NCBI GenBank assembly: GCA_951802425.1
Contig: OX637800.1
Coordinates: 2,790,001 to 2,854,000 of the forward strand
Source of the DNA: Clavaria fumosa
Taxonomy: Eukaryota; Basidiomycota; Agaricomycetes; Agaricales; Clavariaceae
Length of the DNA stretch: 64,000 nucleotides
Direction: 5' to 3'
In this document: in pieces, positions 22,301 through 33,890 of the stretch
Layout of the letters: each line of letters opens with the position of its first letter
How positions within the stretch are numbered: position 1 is the stretch's first letter
Program-made: the position numbers and the translations under genes
Notes under the pieces: model-generated
Told to the model about the DNA's origin: nothing
Database searches by the model: none
What the model saw: the letters and a program-made list of their open reading frames with translations, nothing else

Positions 22301-25300
22301 GAGGGCAAGCAAAGCCGCATCGAAGATGCGAGCGGCACCGGATATCAACAAGGATTCAAAAGTTGTCCGCATCCTGTCGATAAGAGTGATCAATCGGAGA
22401 GCCCGAAGTGCTTTGAGCGCCCGTGTAAAACGACTGAGGCCGGATATGAAAATAAGACTGATCGTCGTGTTGACCAACAGTCCAACCAGAATGAAAAGAT
22501 CGAGGACATTCCAGATACTGCGAAGGTAGGCATTGGGTGTCCATAGAAAGCCATCTGCCAATATTTTGATCAGGAACTCCACCAGGAGGGTGAAACCAAA
22601 CACAGCCTCCGCAATATCAAACCACCCGCGCTGAGATGTCCCATGCTTCAAGTAGTACGCACGGCGATACACAGGCGTGGCGATACCTTCCACAGCGATG
22701 CCGCCAACCACAGCCAGCAGTAGAACGAGCTGGAACAACGTGCTGGCGATAGGTGAAGGCGGTATACCAAATATACGCTCTCCATTCGCAGGTCGTACGA
22801 GCTTTTGACATAGCCGTCGCAGTTGATTCTCCCGAGATATCAGCCAGAACGGTTTGTCGTAGGTGGGGTGATCGCTGATGAAATCGGCCTTCCGTGCTCG
22901 ATCTTCGTATAACGCATCAGCGACGTCCTCGGACGCGACTCCTTCCAATTGTGGTGCCGGCAAAACATCCCTGGTGCGTGATTGAGTTAGCGCCAACCCT
23001 ATTTTTGTGACGCGAGACGTACAAATATCGCTCTGTCTCTTCATCGGGGGCACTATTGCTTACGATGGTATCACCTCGATTGTGGCGCAGAGTCGTCAGT
23101 GGAACGTCATCCGACTTGACATCACCCGCAAAGAGCCGTTGTAACAACGTGAGCGACTTCGTTGAGTAATGACGCGGTCCCCGCTGAACACGATCCACAG
23201 TTACATCCTGTAAGACCAGAGTGAGTCCCCAGACGATCACCTCTCGTGACCCCTTACCTCAGACGCAACAAGGTTTGTCGCTTGCGGGATATTATAGTTC
23301 TGTATCAGGTCCTGTCGTATCGGAAGCACCAAGCTCGGAGGCAGATTATCAACTTTGACTTTGACCGGATTCGCTCTGACCCATCGATATGGATTTAACC
23401 GACTCAACCATGGGGCTTTCGCCTCCTGCGGCTGATGCGTAATCCAAAAATTGGCAGCTTGCTTGTTCTTTTTGAGTTCTTCGGCAACATCAAAGTTCTC
23501 GTTGATAACAGCAATGAACATCTGCAAAATGATGACTTGGGAAACGAGTAGGTATCGTTGGAAGTCTCAAACTAGAACCCAAGTGTGACTCACAGTTGGC
23601 GAAAAGATACCACGACGCTACGAAGATGAGAACGACGACAGTCTGTCCCAGAGCGATCTCTGCTTGCCCCGTGTTATACAACACGTCCGTCCAATTTTCG
23701 GACGTAAAAACCTGATACATTCCGAGAAAGGCGTTGAAAAGATGGGCGAAGTTTATGAATTTGGTGTCATCGAGGTCCCCGCGTAAAAGTTGCACCCCAA
23801 CGAGAGCAGCGATGAAGTTGACGAGAAGGAGGAAAAGGGTCATATTCGCGAGACCATACATGTTCCCAAACACAGCAAGCTGGAGAACGAGACGCATAAG
23901 CTGGTAGGCAGCCACGGAGACGAGCAGAGAACACTATACCAAGAGAGGCCGCATCCTTGGAATCACCAGAATGACACGGTAGAATCTGGCAAGCTGAAAG
24001 ATAGTCAACCACGGATACACCGGAGAACGATGGATGACTGGGATTTGAATAATGCTCGAGCCGATGGCGAGAACCAAGTCGATGAGATTGCGTCCTTGGA
24101 AAAAAGCACGCCAATCTGGCAACTCGGCGAATAACCGGACGATGATCTCGACATCAAACACGATTGTGATAGCCAATTCGCTGACATCCAGAATGTTCTG
24201 CCTTGTTGGGGACATATCGACTTGGCGAGTGGCTTGGATAACCAGGGACGCCAATGCCAAGGCGACGAAACACCAATTCATGGGTTTGGAAATCGCTTTG
24301 AACCAGTTGCTCTTCAACACAGGTCGAGTCTCTGTTACTTGCCAGCCATCATCTTGCTCATCGACCACGGGGGCTAATCTAAATAAACGGCGCTCTGTAT
24401 CAATTGGGATCCTGCGTGACGAGTGTACTTACGGTGCAGCACCAAATGCACTTTTATTCGTCTGGGCTCGAATAGCTGAGAATGTGTTCGTGATGACAGC
24501 AACGAAAAGATTAATCAGCCAGAAATTTAGGACGATGATGCAGACGATAAAGAAGAGGCTAGCTACGAAGAACTCGGAGTCGATGATGGAGTACATTAGC
24601 TTTGACCACTGGTTCAACGTTAATCAGCAATGAGAAGAAAGAGAACATGAATTCACTACTCACGCCATTAGCAGAAGCAATGATAATCACTTGAAGCGCT
24701 GATTGGTAAATTGTGTCAAAGCTCTGAATGCCGCCCAGAGGATTGTCTTGCTCCTGCAGCAGGCTTTAAAATGATGCTAAAAGCGATGGCCTGGTTTCAC
24801 TATACCCTGCATATTTGCCCAAGGGGGCAGACGTATCCTTTCTTGGATGAGGAGGTTGTATTGGAAATGGATATGAAGCCCGTTGGGCTGAGCGTCTGAG
24901 GATCAATATGTCCGGCACAAAATTGACCACCCAATTGAACCACTCCCTCCCCAAGAGTTGGCTCGAGAACGCACGTTCGCCGCAATGAGCCATTGAAAGT
25001 TTGAATGCCAATTATGCTTCAAAGTGGGGTGAGACCTTGCGTGCCCCAAACGAAGAACTCAAAAAAACAAAGACGCTTACGAGAACAGCACCATGGCAAA
25101 GAGCACGAAAAAAGCAACGCTAGTCAGGAGCGGCCTGGCAGTTTTAAGTGATTGCACAATGGTCTAACGTAGTGTCCAAGTCCAATATCAAGCGGTTGCC
25201 GTGCGACGAAGTTTGCTGCACTGACCGTTGTACCAGAAGTGATCGTCAACAATCTAGCAGTACGCAACACGCTCATCGCGCGGAAAATTCCAATGTGTTT

Positions 25301-27052
25301 GCGTCCTCGCTCAATACCACCTGTAGCTAACCCAAAGCTAATCCAGAAGCTGACGATTGCAACGAAATCGACTCGGCTCCAGCTGTGTCGCAAGTACGGT
25401 ACGTTTCTCTGGGTCTTGTCATTGGCATGAAAGACGCTCAGTTTGAATGGGAGCGATATTAGGTCTGAACGTGAACTGTCCAACCTGGCTGGCCGTGCTG
25501 GGGGAACCCGAGACGATTTAGGAGATGTGGTCGCCGTTTTCTCCGAAATGGCAGTGCGTGTACTTGCATTAGACACAGAACGATCAGTGGCCAATGGCGG
25601 CCGTTCCCCAAACCAGACGGATGAGTCGCCTACGTGCAAGGCAAAGAAACCCTTGAAATGTTCTTGGATGCGGGTTAGCGTTTGACTGAAAGTGAGACCT
25701 TTGTAGACGGATCTTTGGGAAACGGTAGATGGTTGACGGTGAACTCCAGGAGTAGTGATAGAGACAGTAGAAGAATTGGTAGGTACATCTCGTGATGATG
25801 CGAATGGGGATGTAAAAAGGGAGGATACGGATATTTCTGGATCCAGGAGAAACCCTGATACACAAATGCGAGCAAATGCCTCTACACTTTGCGTGCCATA
25901 AGGTCAGGGATACGGAAAGACAGACAAGAAAAAAGGTGTACTCACGAGAATATGATAAATAAGACAAATAGAGCATAGTCTTCCCAGGTACGAAAGTATC
26001 CGCGCAAGGTTGGTATAGGGGACGAACTATCGTATATTGCTGAATGAGATGATTGTATGATTAGAACGACTGTGTTGACGATGATTAGCAATAAAATGGC
26101 AGGTTCAGTCCATCTGTCGGCTGGTAAGAATAGGAAAAGTGGGGAGCTGATCACACACTCACGGGTACAACAGCAGATTATAAAAGGCAAGTCGTAGACG
26201 GTTCGTAGGGCCCAGGATACAGAGAGTACGTCCACGGATAGGAAGATTTCTCCTCAGATCTGGGATAATTTCGCCGTCCTCTGTGCTTGCACCGTCTTTT
26301 CCTTGCTCTTGAGCATCATCGGATAACCTGATCTGCTCCACCCCGGTACCAGCTAGATTGACCACGCGCAACGAGACGCGGCGGAGTCGCTGAGAAACGG
26401 TCTTCAACACCGTGCCAGTCTTCTTTAACGCGGACGGGCCAGTGCTATACTTTCCCTTTAGCCGTGATTTTGACCTTGCCCCGGCGGCGCGTTCCGTATC
26501 CGTATCGAACTGCCCATCTGACTGCCAGGCCTGTTCCAATCCATGCGTCTCCATGTGTGTTGTGAGTCGCGCCTGGTCGTCGAATGATCTTCCTTCTGGG
26601 TCATAATAGTCAAATCCGGAGGTGACGAGGGTGGTAGAGGGATAAGCCTCCTGGCCCGTGGGGTACGTACTGCTGCTAGTACTTGCAAGAGTGGGATAGC
26701 GCGCATCTGGTGTGAGCGGAGGAAAGGGATGCACTGCGTACGGGTCATCGGCAGGAGGATAGAACGGATCGTCGTTGAGACTATATACACGCCTGGGGTC
26801 GTCTATGTTGATCCTGTTTAGATGTGCAAAGGACGTAGATGGGCCCGCGGAAGGAGAGTGTGACATGTTGAAGCGCAGAGGATCCTGCCCTGCGTCTTCT
26901 CTGTTTCCCCAGCTTGTCCTTCTTCTGGTAAAAGCCGAACTATCAGAGGGATCCAAAGAGGGAGAATTGGGTGCCGAAGACGTCGTTAAACCAGTTGCAA
27001 TGGCGGATAATCCGTGTTCTGGCGAAGTCAACGCAGACGAAGGGACGGTCAT
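19325..27052 (-). CDS. CCH1: Voltage-gated calcium channel Cch1
   Basis: Very long multi-exon gene. The N-terminus (27052 to about 26160) is a Ser/Pro-rich cytosolic region. Four ion-transport domains follow. DI has S1 [21 protein letters not shown]4 [18 protein letters not shown] and pore [19 protein letters not shown] has pore [22 protein letters not shown] has S4 [20 protein letters not shown] and pore [19 protein letters not shown], spliced at about 20940-20995, has AFMTTGEAWNQYM. The filter residues read Asn/Glu/Glu/Glu. S4 of DII and DIV has few positive charges. After DIV an EF-hand-like region follows ([25 protein letters not shown]), then a PGT-repeat stretch and the acidic end EEEEEEDS at 19325. 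Cch1 works with Mid1 in high-affinity Ca2+ influx at the plasma membrane under stress and pheromone response. Many intron joins are inferred. Confidence 0.93.
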
Positions 27053-27336
27053 GAGAGCTCAGAATGTCCGGAGGCCTCAATGAACCTTGCTAGCGACTAA
27101 GCGCGGCAAAAAGGCTATAAAAAAATGAGAGAAACTCAAAGCGGTGAGCGATGAGCAATGAAGCGCTGAGCAAAGAGTGTAGGACGACGAGGAGCACAGC
27201 GGCGACACCGTGGGAAATCGCTCGTGCGTTCGGCATTGTTCGGCACAGCTGTGACGGGACGACGAACAATCAAATACAGTCGAGCGAGCGACAGTCTAAT
27301 TTTTTACACTGTATACAAAGCGACACAATTCTATGC
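27053..27336. other. CCH1 upstream region
   Basis: Fewer than 300 bp between the start of CCH1 and the end of SHP1, both on the minus strand, so the CCH1 promoter must be short or overlap the SHP1 3' end. No motif is claimed. Confidence 0.4.
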
Positions 27337-28860
27337 TTATGCCCACCTTTGCACAACTACACTGTTCATTAACCCAGCCGCTTGAATTGTCTGTGTAGTA
27401 TCCTCGAGCGTACGGTTTGGGAAGGTCGTCCCAATCGTGTAAGCGCGGGCCTGGTGTTCCGGACGCGATCTATTACAACAACAGATCAAAATCACAAAAT
27501 TCATCAAAGATTCAGACGCACGCATTGATAAAGTTCCTAATGTCCATCACCGTATGAGTCAGATTCATCCGACAGACAATTCTACGTCGATGTTGTTAGC
27601 CCGAATTCCCCAGGTCAACAGCGGCAGCATCACCTCGTTCCATCGGCCAACCGAATCTGAATACTGGTCGTCGGCAATGAATGATCGACTTCGAACATAG
27701 TCGTCTTCGATCCGCTCGAGCCAGACGGCTCACTAGTATCACTCAAGAACGCTCCTGGCATGGAAGTCGTGATCTCTGGTTGTGACGTAGATACTGGTGC
27801 TCCGAGGCGAACACCCGCTCCAGCAAACGCTCGTTTGGGAGGGGGTTGATAATCTTCTCCTAGGCGCTTTGCGACTTGCAGCTCAACCGGCTGGCCAGGC
27901 TGCACGTTGAGTATCTGTGGAGGTGCGCGCCTAGACATAGTTCACGTTGAGCAGGAGCCAGACACTGAGGTGCAACGACTCGATCACGCACCCCGCGTTG
28001 ATCTCCGATAGTACATGTTCATGTTGAGGATCGTCATATCGCATGAGTTCTCCGTCTTCGACGCTGAAACCATTACGCCAAAAGGTGATATGACGCACGG
28101 CCGTGGCCTCCGAGACATCTATTCAGCACGTCAATAACCTGGCCGGCCGCCTAAAATCCTTGCGCTCACCCCGCGCATTCGGGTCGGGGATGTATTGGCT
28201 TTCCACTTCATCACTGCCCAAGGTGTGACCGGAACCAGAGAATAAGCCTGTCCTATGGCTCGCAGGTTGTGCGGCGGAGGGCGAAGGCCCAGCCCTGAGA
28301 TGGAACCCACGGTTGAGTGAACTGGCAGCAACTGAAGCGAGTGCAGAAGAACAAACTCGGCAGCCCGACGTAATAGATCCCTCACAATATTGCCTCCGGG
28401 CACAGCTCGTCTGTTATCGGGCGTCTGGACAGATAAACCACTATATGGGAGAGCAATGTTAGATTGTATTGCTTCGCACTCCAAATTAGACCAGAAATAC
28501 CTCCTCTCTCCACCAGTGAACCAGCTTTGAGGGCCTTTATTATTCTCTCCTTCGTCGTCGTCATCATCATCGTCATCTGGGCTGATTCCAGATCTACCGA
28601 CGGGTGTGCCGAGGTCTGCTAGAGTTCCAAATCTCCCTCCTGTAGACCTTCAAGGGGGTTGAGCGTTAAGATACATGTGCACCGCGCATATGAAGTCATC
28701 GCGGGAGAAACCCTCACCGACGATCGGAACTGGAAGATGACAAGTCGCCAATGCGACCGACTCTTGGTTGACTGTTAACAGTGCGCCATTCTTCAGGAAG
28801 AGGCTCGCCAGCATCGCCGCTCAGGCTTCTACCACCATTGCCTTGATCGCCGTCGGACAT
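27337..28860 (-). CDS. SHP1: p47/Shp1-type Cdc48 cofactor (SEP and UBX domains)
   Basis: Start at 28860: [20 protein letters not shown]. The next exon has [16 protein letters not shown], then a poly-Asp acidic stretch and [12 protein letters not shown], the linker motif of p47 proteins. Later exons give [16 protein letters not shown] and [20 protein letters not shown] (the SHP-like binding segment). The SEP domain follows ([40 protein letters not shown]). The C-terminal UBX fold has [46 protein letters not shown] and [15 protein letters not shown], ending at 27337. Shp1/p47 links Cdc48/p97 to ubiquitinated substrates, membrane fusion and protein phosphatase 1 control. No N-terminal UBA domain is visible before the acidic linker, so this form looks shorter than yeast Shp1. 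Intron joins are inferred. Confidence 0.88.
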
Positions 28861-29036
28861 AATGGTTCGCGGGTCAGAAGAGGCTTCTCTGTCAGCGTCA
28901 CAGCCACATCACACTGCCGGCAGTCACGCGATTCCAGGCGACTTTGCAAGGTTTGTTTGCGGGTGACTTTCTCTCACTCTCTCGCATTGGCAAAGCCAAA
29001 AAGCCAGGCAGGCCATCGCCCTCGCGCATGGCATGA
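28861..29036. promoter_or_regulatory. Compact bidirectional promoter SHP1/GPI2
   Basis: Only about 176 bp separate the divergent start codons of SHP1 (-, 28860) and GPI2 (+, 29037), so the two genes must share a compact promoter region. This is inferred from geometry alone. No binding site is assigned. Confidence 0.55.
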
Positions 29037-30231
29037 ATGTCCGCCGGAGAATGGCAGAGGGTGCTGTGGAAAAGTCAGCCATACCCTGACAACTACATTC
29101 ACAGCGCAGACTTTTTGTTGTCGCTACGCACAAACCGTGAGTTTATGCAGTACCTTGCGCGGTTCTGACCTCATCTTGTTCGTGTTATGGGAAATTATAG
29201 CTAATTTTCGGCCTTACACTTACTGGCCTCTGGTCCTGGGCGCTTGTGCGATCAGCCGGCATTTGTCGACAATATTTATATTCCTGGCCGTCTTCGTGCG
29301 GCTCAAGGAGCGTCTCTGTGACCCTCGTGTCATCGTTTGGTTCTCTATTGCGTGTTTTGTAAGTGGATACGTAGCGTGGGTGTCATTAGATGAGTCCTGT
29401 GAGGGTCGCAAGTCAAGGCTCGTTCGTAGTGAGTCTTTTAATTTAATGCATGACTTTTTCTGAATAATGTGAGAGCAGGCGTGACAGTCCTGAGGTCCTC
29501 TGTCCTCATATTCCTAGCGCTCATGGCGCTTTCCCCCGTGCTGAAGACACTGACAGCGGCCACGTCACCCGACTCCGTTTGGGCCCTAGCTGCCTGCCTG
29601 TTCGGGCTGAACGCCCTTCTCGCCGACTACAGTTCAGCACACCTGGGCAGCAGAGTTCGGGAACGGTAAGATTTTTTTTTCCCTCTTAACCACACGCCCT
29701 ACATGCTCGCGGTGCTGACTCCCTGACTTTCTCGTCAAGGCTGACGTCCGTTTTGTCCATTAATGCAGCGATATCGGCATCCGTTGTTTTGGCGTCTCGG
29801 CTTTCGGATGACCTAGCGGTGTTTGGTCTCATTCTTTTTGCGGTGCAGCTCTTCGCCCTTTTCCCGATGCTGCAGCATCGCCTCCAAGTGCGTAGGGCTC
29901 CATCTTCCTATACTCCTGTGTCCTGAAACCATCACTTCGTGCCTAGGCTGTCCCGACCATCGTCCAAGCGGCTCTAACGGTTTCTCTGTCAGCGGTATCG
30001 CTCGCCCTCACGGCACCACTCTCTACCTACGTCACATATCTATACGCAATTACCTTGCTCTTTGTTACTTTCGTTGCGCCAGCCGTCCTCGTCTGGGCGC
30101 AGAAATACAAAAAGTGAGACCTTCTGATCTCCAGCTGTGTGTATCTGACCCTACTTGGTAACCACAGCGAAATCAGAGGAGCATGGGACGTGGCGGTGCC
30201 GAAAGTCAATCACTCCATCAAAACCAGATAG
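29037..30231 (+). CDS. GPI2: GPI-GlcNAc transferase subunit PIG-C/Gpi2
   Basis: The start at 29037 gives MSAGEWQRVLWKSQPYPDNY, the conserved PIG-C opening. Exon 2 has FRPYTYWPLVLGACAISRHL, then hydrophobic segments. The next exon has VLRSSVLIFLALMALSPVLK and TLTAATSPDSVWALAACLFG, the signature TLT..TS.DS.WA of the family. Further exons have INAAISASVVLASRLSDDLA, FALFPMLQHRLQ and VTFVAPAVLVWAQKYK, ending EIRGAWDVAVPKVNHSIKTR with the stop at 30229-30231. It is a multi-span ER membrane protein, one of the subunits of the enzyme that transfers GlcNAc to phosphatidylinositol, the first step of GPI-anchor synthesis. Introns are about 55-75 nt. Its last codons are duplicated at about 41995-42010 as part of a larger direct repeat. 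Confidence 0.9.
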
Positions 30232-31238
30232 ACGGGTATTGTATGCAACGGCTACCGCTTCTTGTTATAGATGTCCTTATACGGAATCATACCCACCATG
30301 CGAGATGCCTAATCTTCACGAGCCTAGTAGACATGACTGAACTGCACATCATCCCCCACATGCCTATTTCTATTCCAACTCTAGTTTCACTTACTTGTCC
30401 GCATACACATAATGCGTCACAATTTGCTATTTACAGTAAAATAATTAATTGCCCCAACTTCCATCCAATATCAATACAGTATTATCAATAACTCGAGAAA
30501 CGTGGAAAACCTCAAATTTTCCAGTCATGATGCAGAGTCTACGGAGTCTACAAGCCATCTGATAAGCCGGGGGGTCGATAAGATGCGGTGGTCACAAGAA
30601 ATGGGCTGAGCAATCTTCAGCCACCGCCACGCTATGCGATGTCGCCCCAACTAGATAAAATGAATCTTGGTTGATGCAGAGGGTAACGCATGCGGCGTGA
30701 CAACAAAGACTCTGCGTTGGACTCTGTCAATCACGTCCGCCATTTCTGGTCGATCGAGGGGTAATTCAGACCAGCAATCCTCAACAAGGCGCCATAATTC
30801 GTCTGACATGATCCGTCCGCCCTGAGAAGCTGGCCGATGAGGGCGGCGACATTCAAACAAAGCCACGAGCACGCCGGGATCGCGGCTGATATCTGAGAAT
30901 GGGCGGGCCAAGGAGAACATCTGGGTGTCAAATTATTGAGCAAGATGTCCTTGAATAAAGGGGATGACTTACCTCTAGACAAGTACATGCAAATGCATAT
31001 GTGTCGCTAGCATACGTTGGGTCAGCATTTTGAAGTCCGAAATTCCTCGGGAAGAGAAGCTCTGGGCCATCCATCTTAACGTGCCTTTACCATTGAGAGT
31101 ATGTGTGGTGCGCGTGATATCCATGAAACGAGAGAGTCCGAAGTCTGCAATGCGAATTGTCCGCTGGTCATCCACGAATATGTTTTCCTTTTTCAGAAAT
31201 AATTACGGGATATGCAGAGTGACAAATTGACCAACGCG
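30217..31238. repeat. Direct repeat, left copy (GPI2 end plus kinase 3' half)
   Basis: About 1.0 kb that is nearly identical in order and sequence to about 41995-43012. It starts within the final codons of GPI2 (tcaaaaccagatag), runs through the intergenic stretch and ends inside the kinase gene after the activation-loop exon (gggatatgcagagtgacaa). This copy retains its CpG sites. Confidence 0.88.
30651..31200 (-). pseudogene. Truncated, frameshifted TKL kinase fragment
   Basis: The minus-strand pieces DDQRTIRIADFGLSRFMDIT, THTLNGKGTLRWMA and, after a break, the C-lobe ARPFSDISRDPGVLVALFEC and VEDCWSELPLDRPEMADVID match the intact kinase at 42.4-43.8 kb almost residue for residue. Two lesions mark it as dead. 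One G is missing at 31064-31066 (ggg here, gggg at 42838-42841), which destroys the MAPELLFP frame. All sequence upstream of the activation segment (N-lobe, catalytic loop) is replaced by unrelated DNA beyond about 31238. It is best explained as the partial copy of a duplicated segment. Confidence 0.8.
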
Positions 31239-33394
31239 GCTCGGTGACAGCAAGGGGTTGAAGCGCCCTATTGTCCCGCAAGTTCGATAAGGACAGATTC
31301 GGCAACGTTTGGAAGAATGAAATAGCGACGCACCATCCTTGATTCGTACTCCACGGGACTGGAGGAGCGAAGGAACCCGACACGTCATGTTTGTAAGCAC
31401 TTGCACCGTGATCACTATGGCTTTCGTGAGGAGCTGGCCTACGCGGAACGGAATTTAAAAAAAAGTACGGTGCATTCCAAGAAGGGGCCCGTACGGCATC
31501 CCCGAACGTTCGATGCTCACTCGCTGGCGCATTGCCATATGGCATCAGGTAGGTGGCGCTATTCTGCGACGTGGACGCAGCAATACCGAGTGAAGCCCCG
31601 TCTGACATGGGGGGATCCGCGACGCACGCCGACCAAAGTGATTTGTATGTCATGACACTGGAATTCGTCTCTAGATCCTGCAACGGCAACTGTGTACGGA
31701 TTAAGGGGGTGGTGAAATAGCGGCCCGAAGCATTCAGGAGACTTCCGCCGTGATAGAGTGGGAGGTCGTCGTGTGCCTCAGTCGGAGGCGGGAACAGCGA
31801 AGGGTCCTGGCTGAAGGGTCCGCTTGAGGGTCCATCCGCGGGAAGAGGGCCCACATGGAAAGATAGGCTGGCATCTCCAAAATCAGGGATATCACTAACT
31901 ACATTTAATGAGGACGCCTAAAGCAGAATATGTCGAGTACAACTTACAAAGGAATAGTGCTCCAGCCGCTAACTGATACACCACTGATGCGGACATCTGA
32001 TGCAGTGGGACTGCTGCACATCAATGTTTAGTGCAATGTCAGGATAGAAGATAAGGCCCGAGAAATGGCATGTCATCAAACCCATTTGTGAAAGCATATC
32101 TCGGTCGTTTAGTTGGGCGAGCGAGTGGAGAGGGCTGGGATCGGGGCGCCACCAGGGTACCAGCCTCCTGATCCGCCTGCGATCCGGGAGGACGGTGAGA
32201 CAGTGGAAAGCAGTGGGACATCGAGATGGATTACTAAGGAGGAAGAGAGGGGGTCCGATGCTAAGGCAGGATTTATACACAGTCCGATTGCTTCAAACAA
32301 TGGAGATCCACAGCGTTGCACTGACGGAGTTGCTAGGATAACCGTAATGCGCAGAGGCCGTCAAGACAATTTGTCTTTCTTCGGCATGATTGAAAGGTTG
32401 CAAAGGAGACCAGTTAGAACTTGGCTCGCTGCGCCAGTGGAGGTGGAAGTCCGGAGCTGCTCTAAGAGATATATGTATACCCCTCCTAGAGCTTTCAGCG
32501 ACCTGTGTATGGCGTCGAGGTTCAGAGACTCGTTTCCAATGTTATCTTGCCAGAGGAACATCATGTCCGGTTGGAGGATAGCTTGGGCGGAGTTCGATCG
32601 TGTCCCTTTCTTACAGTTCTGCATAATCAAGGTGCAATATTACCCCAGTCTTCTAGGAGGCCGCAGACCCGTGGCACAAGAATGACCAGCCACTTAGGAT
32701 TTGGAAAGGCTGAAGCGCTGAAGACTCGGGTATCTCTGGTGCATCTCTCTCTCTGGTTTGCCTGCGCTCTCTGCCAGTATGCGTAATATTCGCCAAATCT
32801 ACAGGTCCGATTATTATTGTCTCATTATTCATATCTTGAACAGGACTCACCGATTACAGGGGCAACAAGAGCCAGAAGGTGCAAGACCAGCTGAACACGA
32901 CCCTCGTCCACATGGCCACTTCTGAATGACCTGTGTAGACATCCAAATTATGGCAGGGTGTGGCCTCAACGGGTTTATTGTAGATGAGATGGTTAATAAC
33001 ATACATAGCACCAAGAACGAATACGATGGATACTGCGGGGTCAACACCAACACCATGTAGGAAAATCCGGGGAGCACAAAGACGCACATTGTAACGAGGG
33101 CTCGACCTTTCGTCATTCCTTATCGCTCCAGCGTCATCGTCATCGTCTTCATCGTGGTCTTCATTCAATACAGGGGCGGGGATAGCACTGAGGATGAATA
33201 GATGAGCGGGATACGTCAAATTAAACCACACACCCTGCTTTAATGACCGTTAGCGACGCTGGATATCTTGGCGACTCCGTGGCAGACGCTGCCCTTCTTG
33301 TTGTTGTAGATATGGGCACGGCTTTGGGTCGCCGCGCGACTCGTAGAGTATGCGATATCAAGGAAAGTGAAAACGGTAACAAGGACGATGGCGG
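31239..33394. other. Unassigned region with weak minus-strand open frames
   Basis: About 2.1 kb without a gene I can name. Minus-strand frames at 31168-31854 (228 codons, Pro/Ser-rich), 31969-32280, 32361-32630 (contains LDAIHRSLKALGGVYIYLLE) and 32854-33231 (contains an acidic DEDDDDD run and hydrophobic stretches) could be exons of one or two spliced genes. The hydrophobic part near 32950-33060 could be membrane spans. Ordinary CpG content here contrasts with the CpG-poor block from 35.2 kb. Confidence 0.35.
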
Positions 33395-33625
33395 TTGTAC
33401 GTGTACCATCTTGGCGAAGCTCAAATCTTCAGTCTCCCTCGCCTTCATCAGTCTCCAGAATGCTCTGGCGTGCCAGGATTACAGGAAGGGATCAAGGGAC
33501 TTATGAATCTCCTCGATGCCGTGAAACATTCTATTAGTTCTACCGTCGCACTACTCACAATACCACAACGGAAACCTCCCAGAACAGCAATGACCTGGAG
33601 GGCTTTCGTGCAGCGTAACGCGCGC
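33395..33625 (+). pseudogene. Degenerate extra copy of NLR N-terminal exon
   Basis: LAFISLQNALACQDYRKGSR and DLMNLLDAVKHS, followed by ISSTVALLTIPQRKPPRTAM, parallel the NLR first-exon region at 33960-34215 (FAFISLQNALALLKEVAGKT, GIKGLVILLDAIQ, then PHRKPHRTAMTW). The nucleotide match includes the exon, the following intron and the beginning of the next exon (cagaacagcaatgacctgga in both). This copy lacks about 40 nt after CAGAATGCTCTGGC, which changes the frame. It is therefore a broken partial tandem duplicate just upstream of the intact gene. Confidence 0.65.
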
Positions 33626-33890
33626 CATTGGTGTCGGTATCAGTGTCGGTATTGGCGTCGGAAAAGGTGCCGATTGCCGGAGTCAATGCCCGCGTCAGTG
33701 TAAGGGCAAGGGTCAGTATGTATGTTAGAGCTATCCTTGATCATATCATCGACTAGCATGCCAATGACTGCTGGCGCTGGCGGGCCTTCACACGGCGCTG
33801 GTGACGAAGGAGTTGGGGAAGGCGAAGAGGGAAAGTTGCTGAAAAACGGATATCTCTTTTATCTGGACAGGGTGTTCCTTACCATCAATC

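Noticed and set aside
31168..31854. A 228-codon Pro/Ser-rich frame as N-terminus of the left kinase copy
   Set aside because: It does not match the N-terminus of the intact kinase copy, and the homology between the two copies stops at about 31238, so it is fusion by juxtaposition, not a real N-lobe.
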